The notes beneath the pieces are model-generated. The model ran no database searches, was not told the DNA's origin, and worked only from the letters and a program-made list of their open reading frames with translations. 33,140 nucleotides of DNA, taken from the NCBI GenBank assembly GCA_032251045.1, contig JAVVEW010000029.1, positions 1-33,140 on the forward strand, written 5' to 3'. Of the stretch, positions 24,170 to 31,921 are shown one piece after another. The first letter of the stretch is position 1, and each line of letters opens with the position of its first letter. A program made the position numbers and the translations under genes. Source of the DNA: JAVVEW01 sp032251045. Its GTDB lineage: Bacteria > Pseudomonadota > Gammaproteobacteria > Methylococcales > Methylomonadaceae.

Positions 24170-24297
24170 TGTTTGCAGCTGATCAGGGCCGTATTGCCGT
24201 TTCATGTTCATCCCGTCTCTGCAGGTTGCGCTGCAAACAGCGGTGAATATGAAAGGGCAATACACCCTATTATACCGGTCAATGTGAACCTTGGCAG
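24170..24297 (-). promoter_or_regulatory. Candidate sigma-70 promoter and structured leader of the aminotransferase operon
   Basis: On the minus strand CTGCCA (24292-24297) and TATAAT (24269-24274) are 17 bp apart, a good -35/-10 pair. The leader to the GTG would be about 220 bases. It contains a 10-bp inverted repeat: TGTTTGCAGC at 24170-24179 and GCTGCAAACA at 24230-24239. The 375-bp divergent gap 24042-24416 contains this, the Zur-type palindrome, and no gene. Confidence 0.5.
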
Positions 24298-24363
24298 GCT
24301 CTACCAACTCGTTGCCGATCTCTTTTTGGCTTGCTGCAAAGTGTTGGGCTGAGGTTTGTCACG

Positions 24364-24397
24364 CTCAAATTGTTATGTTATAACGTAACAATTTGAG
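24364..24397. promoter_or_regulatory. Zur-type operator
   Basis: A 34-bp palindrome with one symmetric mismatch pair; the half-site is CTCAAATTGTTAnGTTA. The centre GTTATGTTATAACGTAAC fits the Zur (zinc uptake regulator) box pattern of proteobacteria. It ends 19 bp before the ATG of the DUF1826 gene, so bound repressor would block transcription. Genes of the DUF1826 and COG0523 families that follow are known members of Zur regulons, which supports the call. Confidence 0.85.
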
Positions 24398-24416
24398 CCG
24401 ATACTGGAATACTATA

Positions 24417-25082
24417 ATGACTGTGTTAATGGATGTTCCTGTTGATTTGATTGCCGTCCGGACAGCTGATCCGGTTGATCTTGCCGCAATTTATGAGGAT
24501 GGCATCAATGTCTGTATCCTGGAACGCAGGGTGCTCAATCACCGCTTGCTGACTTTTGTAGAGTCAGTATTGGCAAGAACCGAAACCATACTTGAAACCC
24601 GGGTGTTGTCGGTTCAGCAATTTGATTTTGCCAGCCTGCTGCCTCAGCTGGCTCGCTTACCTGGCTATCAAGCTTTTTGTGACGATCTGGCCTGGATAAC
24701 GCATGTATTCAGTGACTTGTTCGAACTCGACCAGGTGGGCCTTCGCCTGCGCACGCTGGACAAACCGATGTGCCCGAAATTTCATGTCGATCATGTGCCT
24801 TGCCGTCTGGTGACCACCTACGGCGGCGTTGGCACCGAGTGGCTGGAAGATTGGGCGGTCGATCGCACTCGGCTGGGCGTCAACAGCCATGGCCTCGATG
24901 ACGTTCGATTCGGTGTGGTCAAAGACCCTGGCGCAGTTCAAACCATGCCTGCCTATGCGGTGGGACTTTTGAAAGGAACCCGCTGGGAAGGCAACGAACA
25001 ACAGGGTGCGGTACACCGCTCACCGGCAACCGCTCCCGACTGTTCGCGCCGCCTGCTACTAACCCTGGACTTTGCTCAATGA
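24417..25082 (+). CDS. DUF1826 protein, zinc-starvation associated
   Basis: A 221-residue protein. I recognise it as DUF1826 from ICILERRVLNHRLLTFVESV, from LRLRTLDKPMCPKFHVDHVPCRLVTTYGGVGTEWL (with a conserved C-x2-FHVDH-x2-C set that could bind metal) and from the C-terminal VGLLKGTRWEGNEQQGAVHRSP. Its function is unknown. It is commonly encoded next to a COG0523 GTPase under Zur control, exactly as here. The ATG at 24417 was chosen over a TTG at 24393 that lies inside the operator. Its end overlaps the next gene by four bases (ATGA), so both are translated together. Expression when zinc is scarce is inferred from the operator. Confidence 0.86.
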   Translation: MTVLMDVPVDLIAVRTADPVDLAAIYEDGINVCILERRVLNHRLLTFVESVLARTETILETRVLSVQQFDFASLLPQLARLPGYQAFCDDLAWITHVFSDLFELDQVGLRLRTLDKPMCPKFHVDHVPCRLVTTYGGVGTEWLEDWAVDRTRLGVNSHGLDDVRFGVVKDPGAVQTMPAYAVGLLKGTRWEGNEQQGAVHRSPATAPDCSRRLLLTLDFAQ

Positions 25083-26026
25083 CCTCGACCAACCTGACCC
25101 GTCCTATCCCGGTCACCGTACTCAGCGGCTTTCTCGGCAGCGGCAAAACCACGCTGCTGAACCGGCTGCTGGCCAAAGCGACGGATGCGGCGGTGATTAT
25201 CAACGAATTCGGTGAAACGCCCATCGACCCAGCCTTGCTGGATCAACACAACATCCCGCTGACCACGCTGTCCGGCGGCTGTTTGTGTTGCCAGGTGCGC
25301 GGCGCGCTGGCGCCGATGCTGAAAAACCTGCGCCTGGCTTATGACGCCAAACAGACCAAACCTTTCCAACGCGTGTTCATCGAAACCAGCGGTGTCGCCA
25401 GTCCCGAGCCGATTCTCGACACCTTGCTCAACGAGCGCTGGCTCAGATCGCGTTATCACTATCAGGGCTTGATCACCACGGTATCGGCGCTGGCCGCCGG
25501 GGATTACCTCCAGCGTTTTCCGGAAGCGCTTGCGCAAATCGCCTGGGCCGACAAACTGTTGCTGACCCATGCCGATATCGCAGACACGGCAACCGTCACC
25601 GCCTTACGTCAGCGCCTGAACACATTGGCCCCGGCCACGCCGATTCACGAATCTGCTGAACCGGCACAACTCCTGGCCTTCGGCCAGCTGCTACGGCCGC
25701 AGGTCAAGTCACCCGCAGGCAGCGTGCCTGAACACGGCTTCCGCAGCGTCGTTATGCCATTCGAATACGCTCTCAACTGGCAAAAACTGTCATCGGTGCT
25801 GACCGCCTTGCTCAACCAACCCGACAGCGCCATGGTCAGAATCAAAGGCGTGCTGCGCACCGATCAGCACGTCGGCATGATTGCGGTGCACGGCATTCCC
25901 GGCACTTTATTTCCGCCAACGCCGCTGCCCGAGCGTGACCTGGCCGACCGGCGCGGGCGGCTGGTGTTGATAACCACCGGCGACACGGCACCGGTCGTGG
26001 AATACCTAAAACAGGCATTGTCTTGA
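25079..26026 (+). CDS. COG0523/CobW-family metal GTPase (zinc-starvation type)
   Basis: A 315-residue G3E GTPase. Walker A is GFLGSGKTT at residues 17-25 and the metal motif CLCC is C68-C71 in LSGGCLCCQVRGAL. IETSGVASPEPI is the switch II/Walker B-like region, and KLLLTHADIAD is the guanine-specificity region (THAD in place of NKxD, a departure). The CobW C-terminal domain starts about residue 220 (FRSVVMPFEYALNW). Such proteins load or shuttle zinc to client enzymes during starvation (ZigA/YeiR/ZagA-type). The Zur-type operator and DUF1826 partner point to that subfamily and not to cobalamin synthesis. The C-terminal His-rich stretch seen in some relatives is absent. Confidence 0.9.
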   Translation: MTSTNLTRPIPVTVLSGFLGSGKTTLLNRLLAKATDAAVIINEFGETPIDPALLDQHNIPLTTLSGGCLCCQVRGALAPMLKNLRLAYDAKQTKPFQRVFIETSGVASPEPILDTLLNERWLRSRYHYQGLITTVSALAAGDYLQRFPEALAQIAWADKLLLTHADIADTATVTALRQRLNTLAPATPIHESAEPAQLLAFGQLLRPQVKSPAGSVPEHGFRSVVMPFEYALNWQKLSSVLTALLNQPDSAMVRIKGVLRTDQHVGMIAVHGIPGTLFPPTPLPERDLADRRGRLVLITTGDTAPVVEYLKQALS

Positions 26027-26084
26027 TAGGCTCAACCCTTCCGAACGAGGCTTCCAGGGCATAACCCACCGCTGATTCAGGCGA

Positions 26085-26504
26085 TCAGGGGTTTTTAGCC
26101 CGGCACTCGCGCAACAGCAAACGCTCATCGGCCATATCGTCGGCCGGCCGGAAGGTCAGCCGACCGGTATTGCCCTTGCCATGCCAGCGCAGGCTTTTTT
26201 GTTCGTCCAGGGCAATGTACCGCGTGCCCGAGGCGGCTGGTCGGTTCTGCATCAGACTCAACAGACCGCGATAGCTCAGCGCCGCGAACGATTCGCCCGA
26301 ATCCAGCACCAGATAGGCGACCTGGAGCTCGGTATCGTCAGGCTGGCAACGGTAGACAACGGTGCGGCTCTGCCAGTCCGCGCCCTCAATCACGGGTGTG
26401 GTCACTGGCGTCGCATCGAGCTCTAGCGGGTCGTTCGGAGTACCCCCCATCGAACAGGCCGATAGCCAGGGCAGCAGTGACAATATGACAAGCAAGCGGT
26501 GCAT
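26085..26504 (-). CDS. MliC-like lipoprotein (C-type lysozyme inhibitor family)
   Basis: A 139-residue lipoprotein. Signal peptide MHRLLVILSLLPWLSAC has a lipobox LSAC with the lipid-modified cysteine at residue 17. After a Thr/Pro linker, the domain VVYRCQPDDTELQVAYLVLDSGESFAALSYRG, then ASGTRYIALDEQKSLRWHGKGNTGRLTF and LLRECRA, matches MliC proteins. The two cysteines expected to pair are present, as is the SG-x-RY...W-x-GKG core that inserts into the lysozyme active site. It would guard peptidoglycan against C-type lysozymes from the outer membrane. The gene is convergent with the GTPase gene, with 58 bp between the stops. Confidence 0.82.
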   Translation of the reverse strand: MHRLLVILSLLPWLSACSMGGTPNDPLELDATPVTTPVIEGADWQSRTVVYRCQPDDTELQVAYLVLDSGESFAALSYRGLLSLMQNRPAASGTRYIALDEQKSLRWHGKGNTGRLTFRPADDMADERLLLRECRAKNP

Positions 26505-26724
26505 GATGACCTCACAATTTGGCGGATGCGATCACAAGCATTGATTTTACTGCCTGAATGCTGGCTTTCGCTATTGCACCCGACCGGTTTCGTTGGGCAA
26601 AGCGCGATAGGCGAGTCCAGGGTAAGCTAACTGTTTATGGCTAAACCCAGGCCGCTTGGATCGACAGCCCCTGAAAACCCGCCTAAACTGAATTGCTGAC
26701 GGATATTACCCTAAAGAGAAAGAC

Positions 26725-28839
26725 ATGCCCATATTCACCCGATTTTTGACCATCACCTGCCCTGAACAGCTGCCCAAGGAGGCGGACGGCGGCAATCCTG
26801 AATTCGAAGTCCGGTTCGAAGCCGACGGCGACATCCCGTTTCCGCAGGTCATCGTCCATGGTGATGGCCGCCAAAAGCTGATCAATGGCGATGCCATCAA
26901 GGCGCAGGCCAACAGCGACGGCGCCTGCACTTACCACACGACCGTGCCGGCCGGTTTGTTCCAGCACCATCGCATCTGCGTGCAGATCGAAGGCTGCCGC
27001 AGCGCCGACCTGAGCCGGGCGCAAGGCGACGACTGGATCAAGACCTGGCGTGACCTGACGCTGAGCGCGCCGACGCAGCCCAAGCGGCGGGTGTCGGTCG
27101 CGGCCAACGGCTCGGTGCTGTATTTCGGCATTCACAAACACATGCACCAGCCGTATTACCGCGCCGCCGACCCGGACTATTGGGACGGCGAAAAAGACGA
27201 CATTTTCGGCGCACGCGCCGGCAATTACACCGGCTTCGTACCCGCCGCGATCCGCCAGTACATCGACGGCGGCCTTGCGCACGCCGGCCTGTCATGCAGC
27301 TGGAGCGGCACCTTGATCGAACAGCTGGACCGCTGCGCCGCCACCGGTCGTTGTGGTGGCCGCTTCGCCGCCTGGCGGGACGAACTGCGCGGCATCGCAC
27401 AGGAGACCACGGCGCTTGGCCATCCGCGCTTGAGTTTTTCGGCCTTCGGCCATTTTCATCCGCTGATGGCGCTGATTCCCGAACGCGATATCGTGCGTCA
27501 GATCGACTGGCACCGTAAGACAATCCGCGCCACTTTCGGTGTTGACGCCTCGCGGGTATTGTTCCCGCCAGAAACCGCGTTTCATGCGCGCATGATTCCG
27601 GCGCTGAAAAAAGCCGGCATCGAGGCGGTCATTTACGACTCCATCCACCGCTACCGCGCCTGTCGTGACTACCCTTACGCCGGCATCGGGGAAGGCATGT
27701 TGCCGCCGAACCCGGCCGAACAGGTCAACCCGCCGGTTGATGACTGGCTGCAACTGACCGGCATCTGGGCCGGCTCTAAAGTCGCGCCCAGTCTGATGCG
27801 CCCGGAGTGGGTCGGCTACGAAGACCCGGACGGCACCGTACACAGCCTGATCGCGGTGCCGGCCGAACGCTACATCGGCAACGAAGATGCACGCGGCGGC
27901 TTCGGCGCGCTGCAATATCCCGACGTACTTGGCCAGCTTCACGATCGCCTACTCGAAACCGGCGGCTTCGACCCGAAGCAGCCGCCGTTCTTCCTGCTAC
28001 ATTCCGACGGCGACAACCACGGCGGCGGCGCCGACAGCTATTACCATCACAACACCCAGCAACTGGTGCGCTGGCTGCATGAAGACCCACGCTTCGAACT
28101 GACCACGACCGAAGATTATCTGACCCGCTTCCCGCCCGACCCTGGGCGGCTGGCGCATATCGAACCGGGCTCATGGAGCGGCGCCGACAACGGCGATCCG
28201 CAGTTCATGAAATGGTTCGGCGGCTATGACCGCCCTTATTCGCCCGACCTGAACTCCTGGGCCGTGCTGACCGCGTTGCAGAACCTGGTGCACAGCGTCG
28301 AGGATGCGCTGCCTGAGCATCCGGCACTGCCGGAAGCCATGCGCCTGTTGCTGACGGCACAAACCAGTTGTTACTGGTATTGGACCGGCCAGGGCATCTG
28401 GGACCGTCAGGTCACCGACGCCGCCAACCGTGCCTGGCAACTGCTGGCCGACGCCGCCCGGACGCTGGCCAGTAGCCGGCGCGATTTGACCGCGCCGACC
28501 CTGTTCGCGCCCTGGGTAACGCCGGAAAACCCCGGCGGACAGCGCTGGGGACAAGGCTGTCTGCAAAGCGCGCCCCGCGCAGCGACGCTGCACACCTTCA
28601 TTCACGACCTGAGCGGCACCGTGCAGGCCGTGCTGGTCATGCGTGGCGAAGGCGGCGAAACCCGTTTGCCGCTGGTCAACCACGGCCCCTATCCCAGCCA
28701 GACCGGCGCTAAGGTCAGCGCCGATTACTTCACTTGTGAACTGCCGGTCGGCGCCGGCGATATCCGCTATTACCTGGAAGCTGAAGACCAGGCCGGCCAT
28801 GTAGCCCGTGGTACCTTGGAACGACTGTTTCTGGCTTGA
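26725..28839 (+). CDS. Glycoside hydrolase family 57 protein
   Basis: A 704-residue cytoplasmic protein without signal peptide. Residues 1-125 are strand-rich and look like a carbohydrate-binding or starter domain. GH57 motifs follow in order: HMHQPYY at 139-145, FGHFHP at 241-246, LFPPETAF with the candidate nucleophile E283, and HSDGDNHGGG with the candidate acid/base D428 or D430. The C-terminal ~100 residues (VQAVLVMRGEGGETRLPLVN) look Ig-like. GH57 enzymes are alpha-amylases, 4-alpha-glucanotransferases, branching enzymes or galactosidases. The exact activity is not evident, but glycogen or starch-like alpha-glucan is the likely substrate class. The gene stands alone, with a weak AGAGAAAG ribosome site and 220 bp of unremarkable upstream DNA. 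Confidence 0.88.
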   Translation: MPIFTRFLTITCPEQLPKEADGGNPEFEVRFEADGDIPFPQVIVHGDGRQKLINGDAIKAQANSDGACTYHTTVPAGLFQHHRICVQIEGCRSADLSRAQGDDWIKTWRDLTLSAPTQPKRRVSVAANGSVLYFGIHKHMHQPYYRAADPDYWDGEKDDIFGARAGNYTGFVPAAIRQYIDGGLAHAGLSCSWSGTLIEQLDRCAATGRCGGRFAAWRDELRGIAQETTALGHPRLSFSAFGHFHPLMALIPERDIVRQIDWHRKTIRATFGVDASRVLFPPETAFHARMIPALKKAGIEAVIYDSIHRYRACRDYPYAGIGEGMLPPNPAEQVNPPVDDWLQLTGIWAGSKVAPSLMRPEWVGYEDPDGTVHSLIAVPAERYIGNEDARGGFGALQYPDVLGQLHDRLLETGGFDPKQPPFFLLHSDGDNHGGGADSYYHHNTQQLVRWLHEDPRFELTTTEDYLTRFPPDPGRLAHIEPGSWSGADNGDPQFMKWFGGYDRPYSPDLNSWAVLTALQNLVHSVEDALPEHPALPEAMRLLLTAQTSCYWYWTGQGIWDRQVTDAANRAWQLLADAARTLASSRRDLTAPTLFAPWVTPENPGGQRWGQGCLQSAPRAATLHTFIHDLSGTVQAVLVMRGEGGETRLPLVNHGPYPSQTGAKVSADYFTCELPVGAGDIRYYLEAEDQAGHVARGTLERLFLA

Positions 28840-28879
28840 TGGGCTTCGCATTACCGTCTATCAGGCATCAGCCGGTATC

Positions 28880-28912
28880 ATTGGGCACATCGCTATCGCG
28901 TCTTTGCCCAAT
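28880..28912. repeat. Remnant of the TTGGGCA palindrome, overlapping the regulator stop codon
   Basis: ATTGGGCA at 28880-28887 pairs with TGCCCAAT at 28905-28912. CTTTGCCCAA and GGGCAC match the dispersed family with GTAGGTTGGGCAAAG ends. It lies between convergent genes and may serve as a bidirectional transcription stop. The last residues of the regulator (DWAKTR) are encoded by it. Confidence 0.55.
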
Positions 28913-30437
28913 CCAGCCGGCTAAGCCCATGCTTGGCCAGCTTGGCATAGACGGCACGCGGCGTTAGCTTCATAGCAGCGGCAATCTGTTTGACATCGCC
29001 TTGATGACGGTTCAAGGCATTTTGTAGAAAGTTTTTTTCGTGCTCATCCAGCGCCCGTTTGCGACTGGCCTGCCAGTCGTCCGCCTTGCCCTGGCCACTG
29101 CCAGGCAGCTCTAACTGATCCAGCACTTGAGAACGGCAAAACAACACGCTTCGTTCCAGGATGTTTTCCAGCTCCCGAACATTCCCCGGCCAGGGATAAC
29201 ACTGGATCTGGTTCATCACTTCAGGCGATACCGTTCTAATCTGTTTGCGATACTTTTCGTTGAGTCGTTTCAGGATCAAATCCACCAGATCGGGCAGATC
29301 TTCGGGCCGTTCGGCCAAGGCGGGTATGCCTAAACGCACCACATTCAGACGGTAGAACAAGTCCTGACGAAAGCTTTGTTGCTCAACCTGTTGTTCCAGT
29401 GACTGGTTGCAGGCGGCAATGATTCTGACGTTCACCTGCAAGGTATGTTTGCCGCCGACGCGCTCGATCTCGCCTTCCTGCAAAGCCCGAAGCAGGCCCG
29501 TTTGCGCGGCCGGTGACAAGGCATCGACCTCATCGAGAAATAAGGTGCCACCCTCGGCGCGCTCGAAAAAACCACGCCGGATTTCCGTGGCCCCGGTAAA
29601 CGCACCCTTTTCATGACCGAACAAGGCGCTTTCGATCAAGGTTTCCGGAATCGCGCCGCAATTGATGGCGATAAATGGACGCTGGCTACGCTCGCTCAAG
29701 GCGTGCAGCGCTCGGGCGATGAGTTCTTTGCCGACACCGGTTGGTCCCTCGACCAATACGGTCGCTGGCGTTGGCGCCACCACCTCCACCTGCCGCAGAA
29801 TGGTTTGCATGGCAGGTGAACGGGCAATAATGGCGGGCTTGGCTTTTAGAGCTTGCTTCGGGCCTCGCCACCAGATTGAGCGCATACGCTGCTCGATCCG
29901 GTCATTGAGTGCGCGGGCCTCAGTGGTCGGCGTGTTTCGATATTCCAGACCGGGCTGGCACTGCGCAGCATCAGCATCCAGATGAATACACACTTCACAA
30001 CCGCCATGACCGCGAGCGATGCTGCGCTTGATTTCCACCTTGGCATAACCGAAATTGCGCGCGGCGATGCCGCCGAACACGCTGGACGTCATCCGGCACA
30101 ACTCAGGAAACAGACTGACCTGCTCGCCGAAAGGACAGCAATCATTGACCACTGTGATCGTTTCGGGCTGCACTGAGTCCAGCGAGAAGCCGCCGCCGAT
30201 GCGGTTTTTCAGCGCCAGAATCAAATCAATGTACTGTTGTTGCGATAAGGTTTCGGTTAAACCGTATTGTTCGCGGTAACTTTGTTCGAAAAACTGGCCG
30301 GCACCACGGGCAATATGTTCGATCAACGATTGGCAATAATGCTCGCCTTCGGCTTCAGTAGCTTGCATCAGCTCCATGATGAAGGTTTGCAAAAAAAACA
30401 GCGGCGACAGTTGCGAGAAGGTTTGCTTGCTCATCAT
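28893..30437 (-). CDS. Sigma-54-dependent activator with cysteine-rich N-terminal sensor domain
   Basis: A 514-residue enhancer-binding protein. Residues 1-165 form a sensor with a conserved cysteine set: NDCCPFG (C100, C101), ELCRM (C114), GGCEVC (C147, C150) and C160. It resembles the methanogen-output-domain (MOD1) group and may bind a metal or cluster. The AAA+ domain has Walker A GPTGVGKE at 231-238, the sigma-54 contact loop GAFTGA at 278-283, Walker B LFLDE at 299-303, and FRQDLFYRLNV. A Fis-type HTH (DVKQIAAAMKLTPRAVYAKL) ends the protein. No receiver domain is present, so it senses a ligand directly. It is divergent from a four-gene operon with a sigma-54 promoter, its likely target. 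The start ATG is doubled (MM). Confidence 0.92.
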   Translation of the reverse strand: MMSKQTFSQLSPLFFLQTFIMELMQATEAEGEHYCQSLIEHIARGAGQFFEQSYREQYGLTETLSQQQYIDLILALKNRIGGGFSLDSVQPETITVVNDCCPFGEQVSLFPELCRMTSSVFGGIAARNFGYAKVEIKRSIARGHGGCEVCIHLDADAAQCQPGLEYRNTPTTEARALNDRIEQRMRSIWWRGPKQALKAKPAIIARSPAMQTILRQVEVVAPTPATVLVEGPTGVGKELIARALHALSERSQRPFIAINCGAIPETLIESALFGHEKGAFTGATEIRRGFFERAEGGTLFLDEVDALSPAAQTGLLRALQEGEIERVGGKHTLQVNVRIIAACNQSLEQQVEQQSFRQDLFYRLNVVRLGIPALAERPEDLPDLVDLILKRLNEKYRKQIRTVSPEVMNQIQCYPWPGNVRELENILERSVLFCRSQVLDQLELPGSGQGKADDWQASRKRALDEHEKNFLQNALNRHQGDVKQIAAAMKLTPRAVYAKLAKHGLSRLDWAKTR

Positions 30438-30439
30438 TT

Positions 30440-30476
30440 TTGAAGTTTTATTTCACAAATTGAAGTTTAACTTCAA
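30440..30476. promoter_or_regulatory. Paired palindromic boxes, likely activator binding sites
   Basis: TTGAAGTTTAACTTCAA at 30460-30476 is a palindrome with 8-bp arms. TTGAAGTTTTATTTCAC at 30440-30456 is a degenerate copy exactly 20 bp away, two helical turns. They begin three bases from the regulator ATG and lie about 145-180 bp before the sigma-54 promoter of the divergent operon. That is typical for an upstream activating sequence that also autorepresses the regulator gene. Confidence 0.68.
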
Positions 30477-30619
30477 AAAAAACGGGGTCAATGGCCATAT
30501 CCAGCGGTCAGACGGGTCTGCGCCTGTTCAGTGGCTAACTCCATTTAAGCCGATTGTCCGGACGCTGCAGTCAGTTGAACAGTCCGTTGGCGGTAATGCC
30601 ACCACATTGATCCAGACGA

Positions 30620-30635
30620 TGGCATCAACTTTGCT
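30620..30635 (+). promoter_or_regulatory. Sigma-54 (-24/-12) promoter of the DUF938 operon
   Basis: TGGCATCAACTTTGCT matches the sigma-54 consensus TGGCAC-N5-TTGCW at all but one position, with GG and GC exactly ten bases apart. Transcription would start near 30646-30650, about 30 bases before the ATG at 30677. A gene for a sigma-54 activator lies divergently upstream. The rest of the 239-bp gap (30477-30619) shows a GTCCGGAC palindrome but no gene. Confidence 0.82.
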
Positions 30636-30676
30636 GCCTGGATAGGTTCATAACAACACTAACACCAGGAGCTAAA

Positions 30677-31330
30677 ATGACTGATAACAAACCGCCTCTC
30701 GACCCTCATCCGTTAAGCGAATATGTAGCGTGGGCCGGCAACCGCAATCGTGAGCCGATTTTAGGCGTACTCAAGGAAAAACTGCCAAAACAGCCTGGAC
30801 GGGTGCTGGAAATGGCCAGCGGCAGTGGCATGCATATCAATTATTTCGCACCCAATTTCAAACACCTGCATTTTCACCCCAGCGACATGGATGAAGCGGT
30901 TTTTGATCACATTAAACAACGGCGTATGGATCATGGTCACGATAACATCGCCGATCCAGTGCATCTGGATCTGACCGATCCCGAGAGCTGGTTCAATCCC
31001 GGCGAGCCCGGCAGTTTCGATGCCATTTTCTGTATCAATATTTTCCAGGTAGCGCCGATCAGCATTGCCGATGGTATGATGCAGTGCGCCGCGAAATTGC
31101 TGAATACTGAAGGTATTTTATTGATTTACGGGCCGTTTCAGATTGAAGGCCGATTCACCACGCCATCCAACGAAGACTTTCATAAAACCTTGAGTGGCTA
31201 TCAAGTGCCGGAATGGGGTTTGAAAGATGTCCGCGACCTGAAGGCCGCCGCTGCGCAGCATGGCATGCAATTAAAAGAAATCATCGACATGCCAGCCAAT
31301 AACTTTTCTTTGATTTTCAGTCGAACCTGA
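30677..31330 (+). CDS. DUF938 family SAM-dependent methyltransferase-like protein
   Basis: A 217-residue protein. The family signature RNREPILGVLKEKLPKQPGRVLEMASGSGMHINYF contains SAM motif I (LEMASGSG). HLHFHPSDMDEAVFDHI is the second motif (acidic SD loop), and SFDAIFCINIFQVAPISIADGMM is the motif IV region. LLIYGPFQIEGRFTTPSNEDFHKTL matches the DUF938 C-terminal half. The methyl acceptor is unknown for the family. AGGAG lies 5 bases before the ATG. It is the first gene after the sigma-54 promoter and is followed after 12 bp by the carbonic-anhydrase-like gene, so it belongs to a four-gene (or longer) operon. Confidence 0.9.
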   Translation: MTDNKPPLDPHPLSEYVAWAGNRNREPILGVLKEKLPKQPGRVLEMASGSGMHINYFAPNFKHLHFHPSDMDEAVFDHIKQRRMDHGHDNIADPVHLDLTDPESWFNPGEPGSFDAIFCINIFQVAPISIADGMMQCAAKLLNTEGILLIYGPFQIEGRFTTPSNEDFHKTLSGYQVPEWGLKDVRDLKAAAAQHGMQLKEIIDMPANNFSLIFSRT

Positions 31331-31342
31331 GGAGGAACGATC

Positions 31343-31921
31343 ATGAGCAACACAGTCAACGAAGTCCTGGCCGCGAACCGCCAGTACAGCAACCAATTCG
31401 ATAAAGGCGACCTGCCCATGCCGCCGGGCCGCCAATTTGCCATTCTGACCTGCATGGACGCGCGCCTGGACCCGGCCAAATACGCCGGTTTGTCCGAAGG
31501 CGATGCCCATGTCATCCGCAACGCCGGCGGCCGCGCCAGTGACGATGCCATCCGCTCGCTGGTGATTTCTTATAAATTACTGGGCACGCGCGAATGGTTT
31601 GTGATTCACCATACCGACTGCGGCATGGAAACGTTCACCAATGAAATCATGGGTGATCTTCTGGCCAGCAGCCTGAAAACCGCCAGTGTCGATGCGTCCG
31701 GCTGGCATGACTCCGGCCAGGGGCCGGGCTGCTGCGATGGCCGCTATATCAACTGGCTGACCATCAAGGATCAGGCGTTGAGCGTCCTGGAAGATGTCGA
31801 ACGCATTAAAAACCATCCTCTGGTACCGGGCGACATTCCGGTTTACGGCTATATCTATGACGTTAAATCCGGCCGCCTGATCGAAGTGCCGGAGGCCACC
31901 CGAGTCGGCCGGGCAGGCTGA
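31343..31921 (+). CDS. Beta-carbonic-anhydrase-like protein
   Basis: A 192-residue protein. Zinc ligands of beta carbonic anhydrases are visible: C37 in LTCMDARLDP (with D39 and R41, the catalytic dyad), H90 and C93 in HHTDCGM. VIRNAGGRASDDAIRSLVIS is the typical segment between them. An insert after the third ligand (SLKTASVDASGWHDSGQGPGCCDGRYINW) and the C-terminal GDIPVYGYIYDVKSGRLIEV fit the shorter type common in bacteria and archaea. It may hydrate CO2 or act on CS2/COS-like substrates, since that chemistry also occurs in this fold. GAGGAGGAA gives a strong ribosome site. The stop overlaps the next start by one base. Confidence 0.9.
   Translation: MSNTVNEVLAANRQYSNQFDKGDLPMPPGRQFAILTCMDARLDPAKYAGLSEGDAHVIRNAGGRASDDAIRSLVISYKLLGTREWFVIHHTDCGMETFTNEIMGDLLASSLKTASVDASGWHDSGQGPGCCDGRYINWLTIKDQALSVLEDVERIKNHPLVPGDIPVYGYIYDVKSGRLIEVPEATRVGRAG

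Noticed and set aside
24393..24416. TTG start for the DUF1826 gene
   Set aside because: It lies inside the Zur-type operator; the ATG at 24417 fits better.
26072..26096. CTGAT...ATCAG hairpin plus TTTTT after the GTPase gene as a terminator
   Set aside because: Only a 5-bp AT-rich stem with a gap before the T-run; too weak to annotate.
27292..27942. Long antisense frames within the GH57 gene (also 28171-28851 and 26683-27282)
   Set aside because: They are shadows in GC-rich coding DNA; the GH57 frame carries all family motifs.
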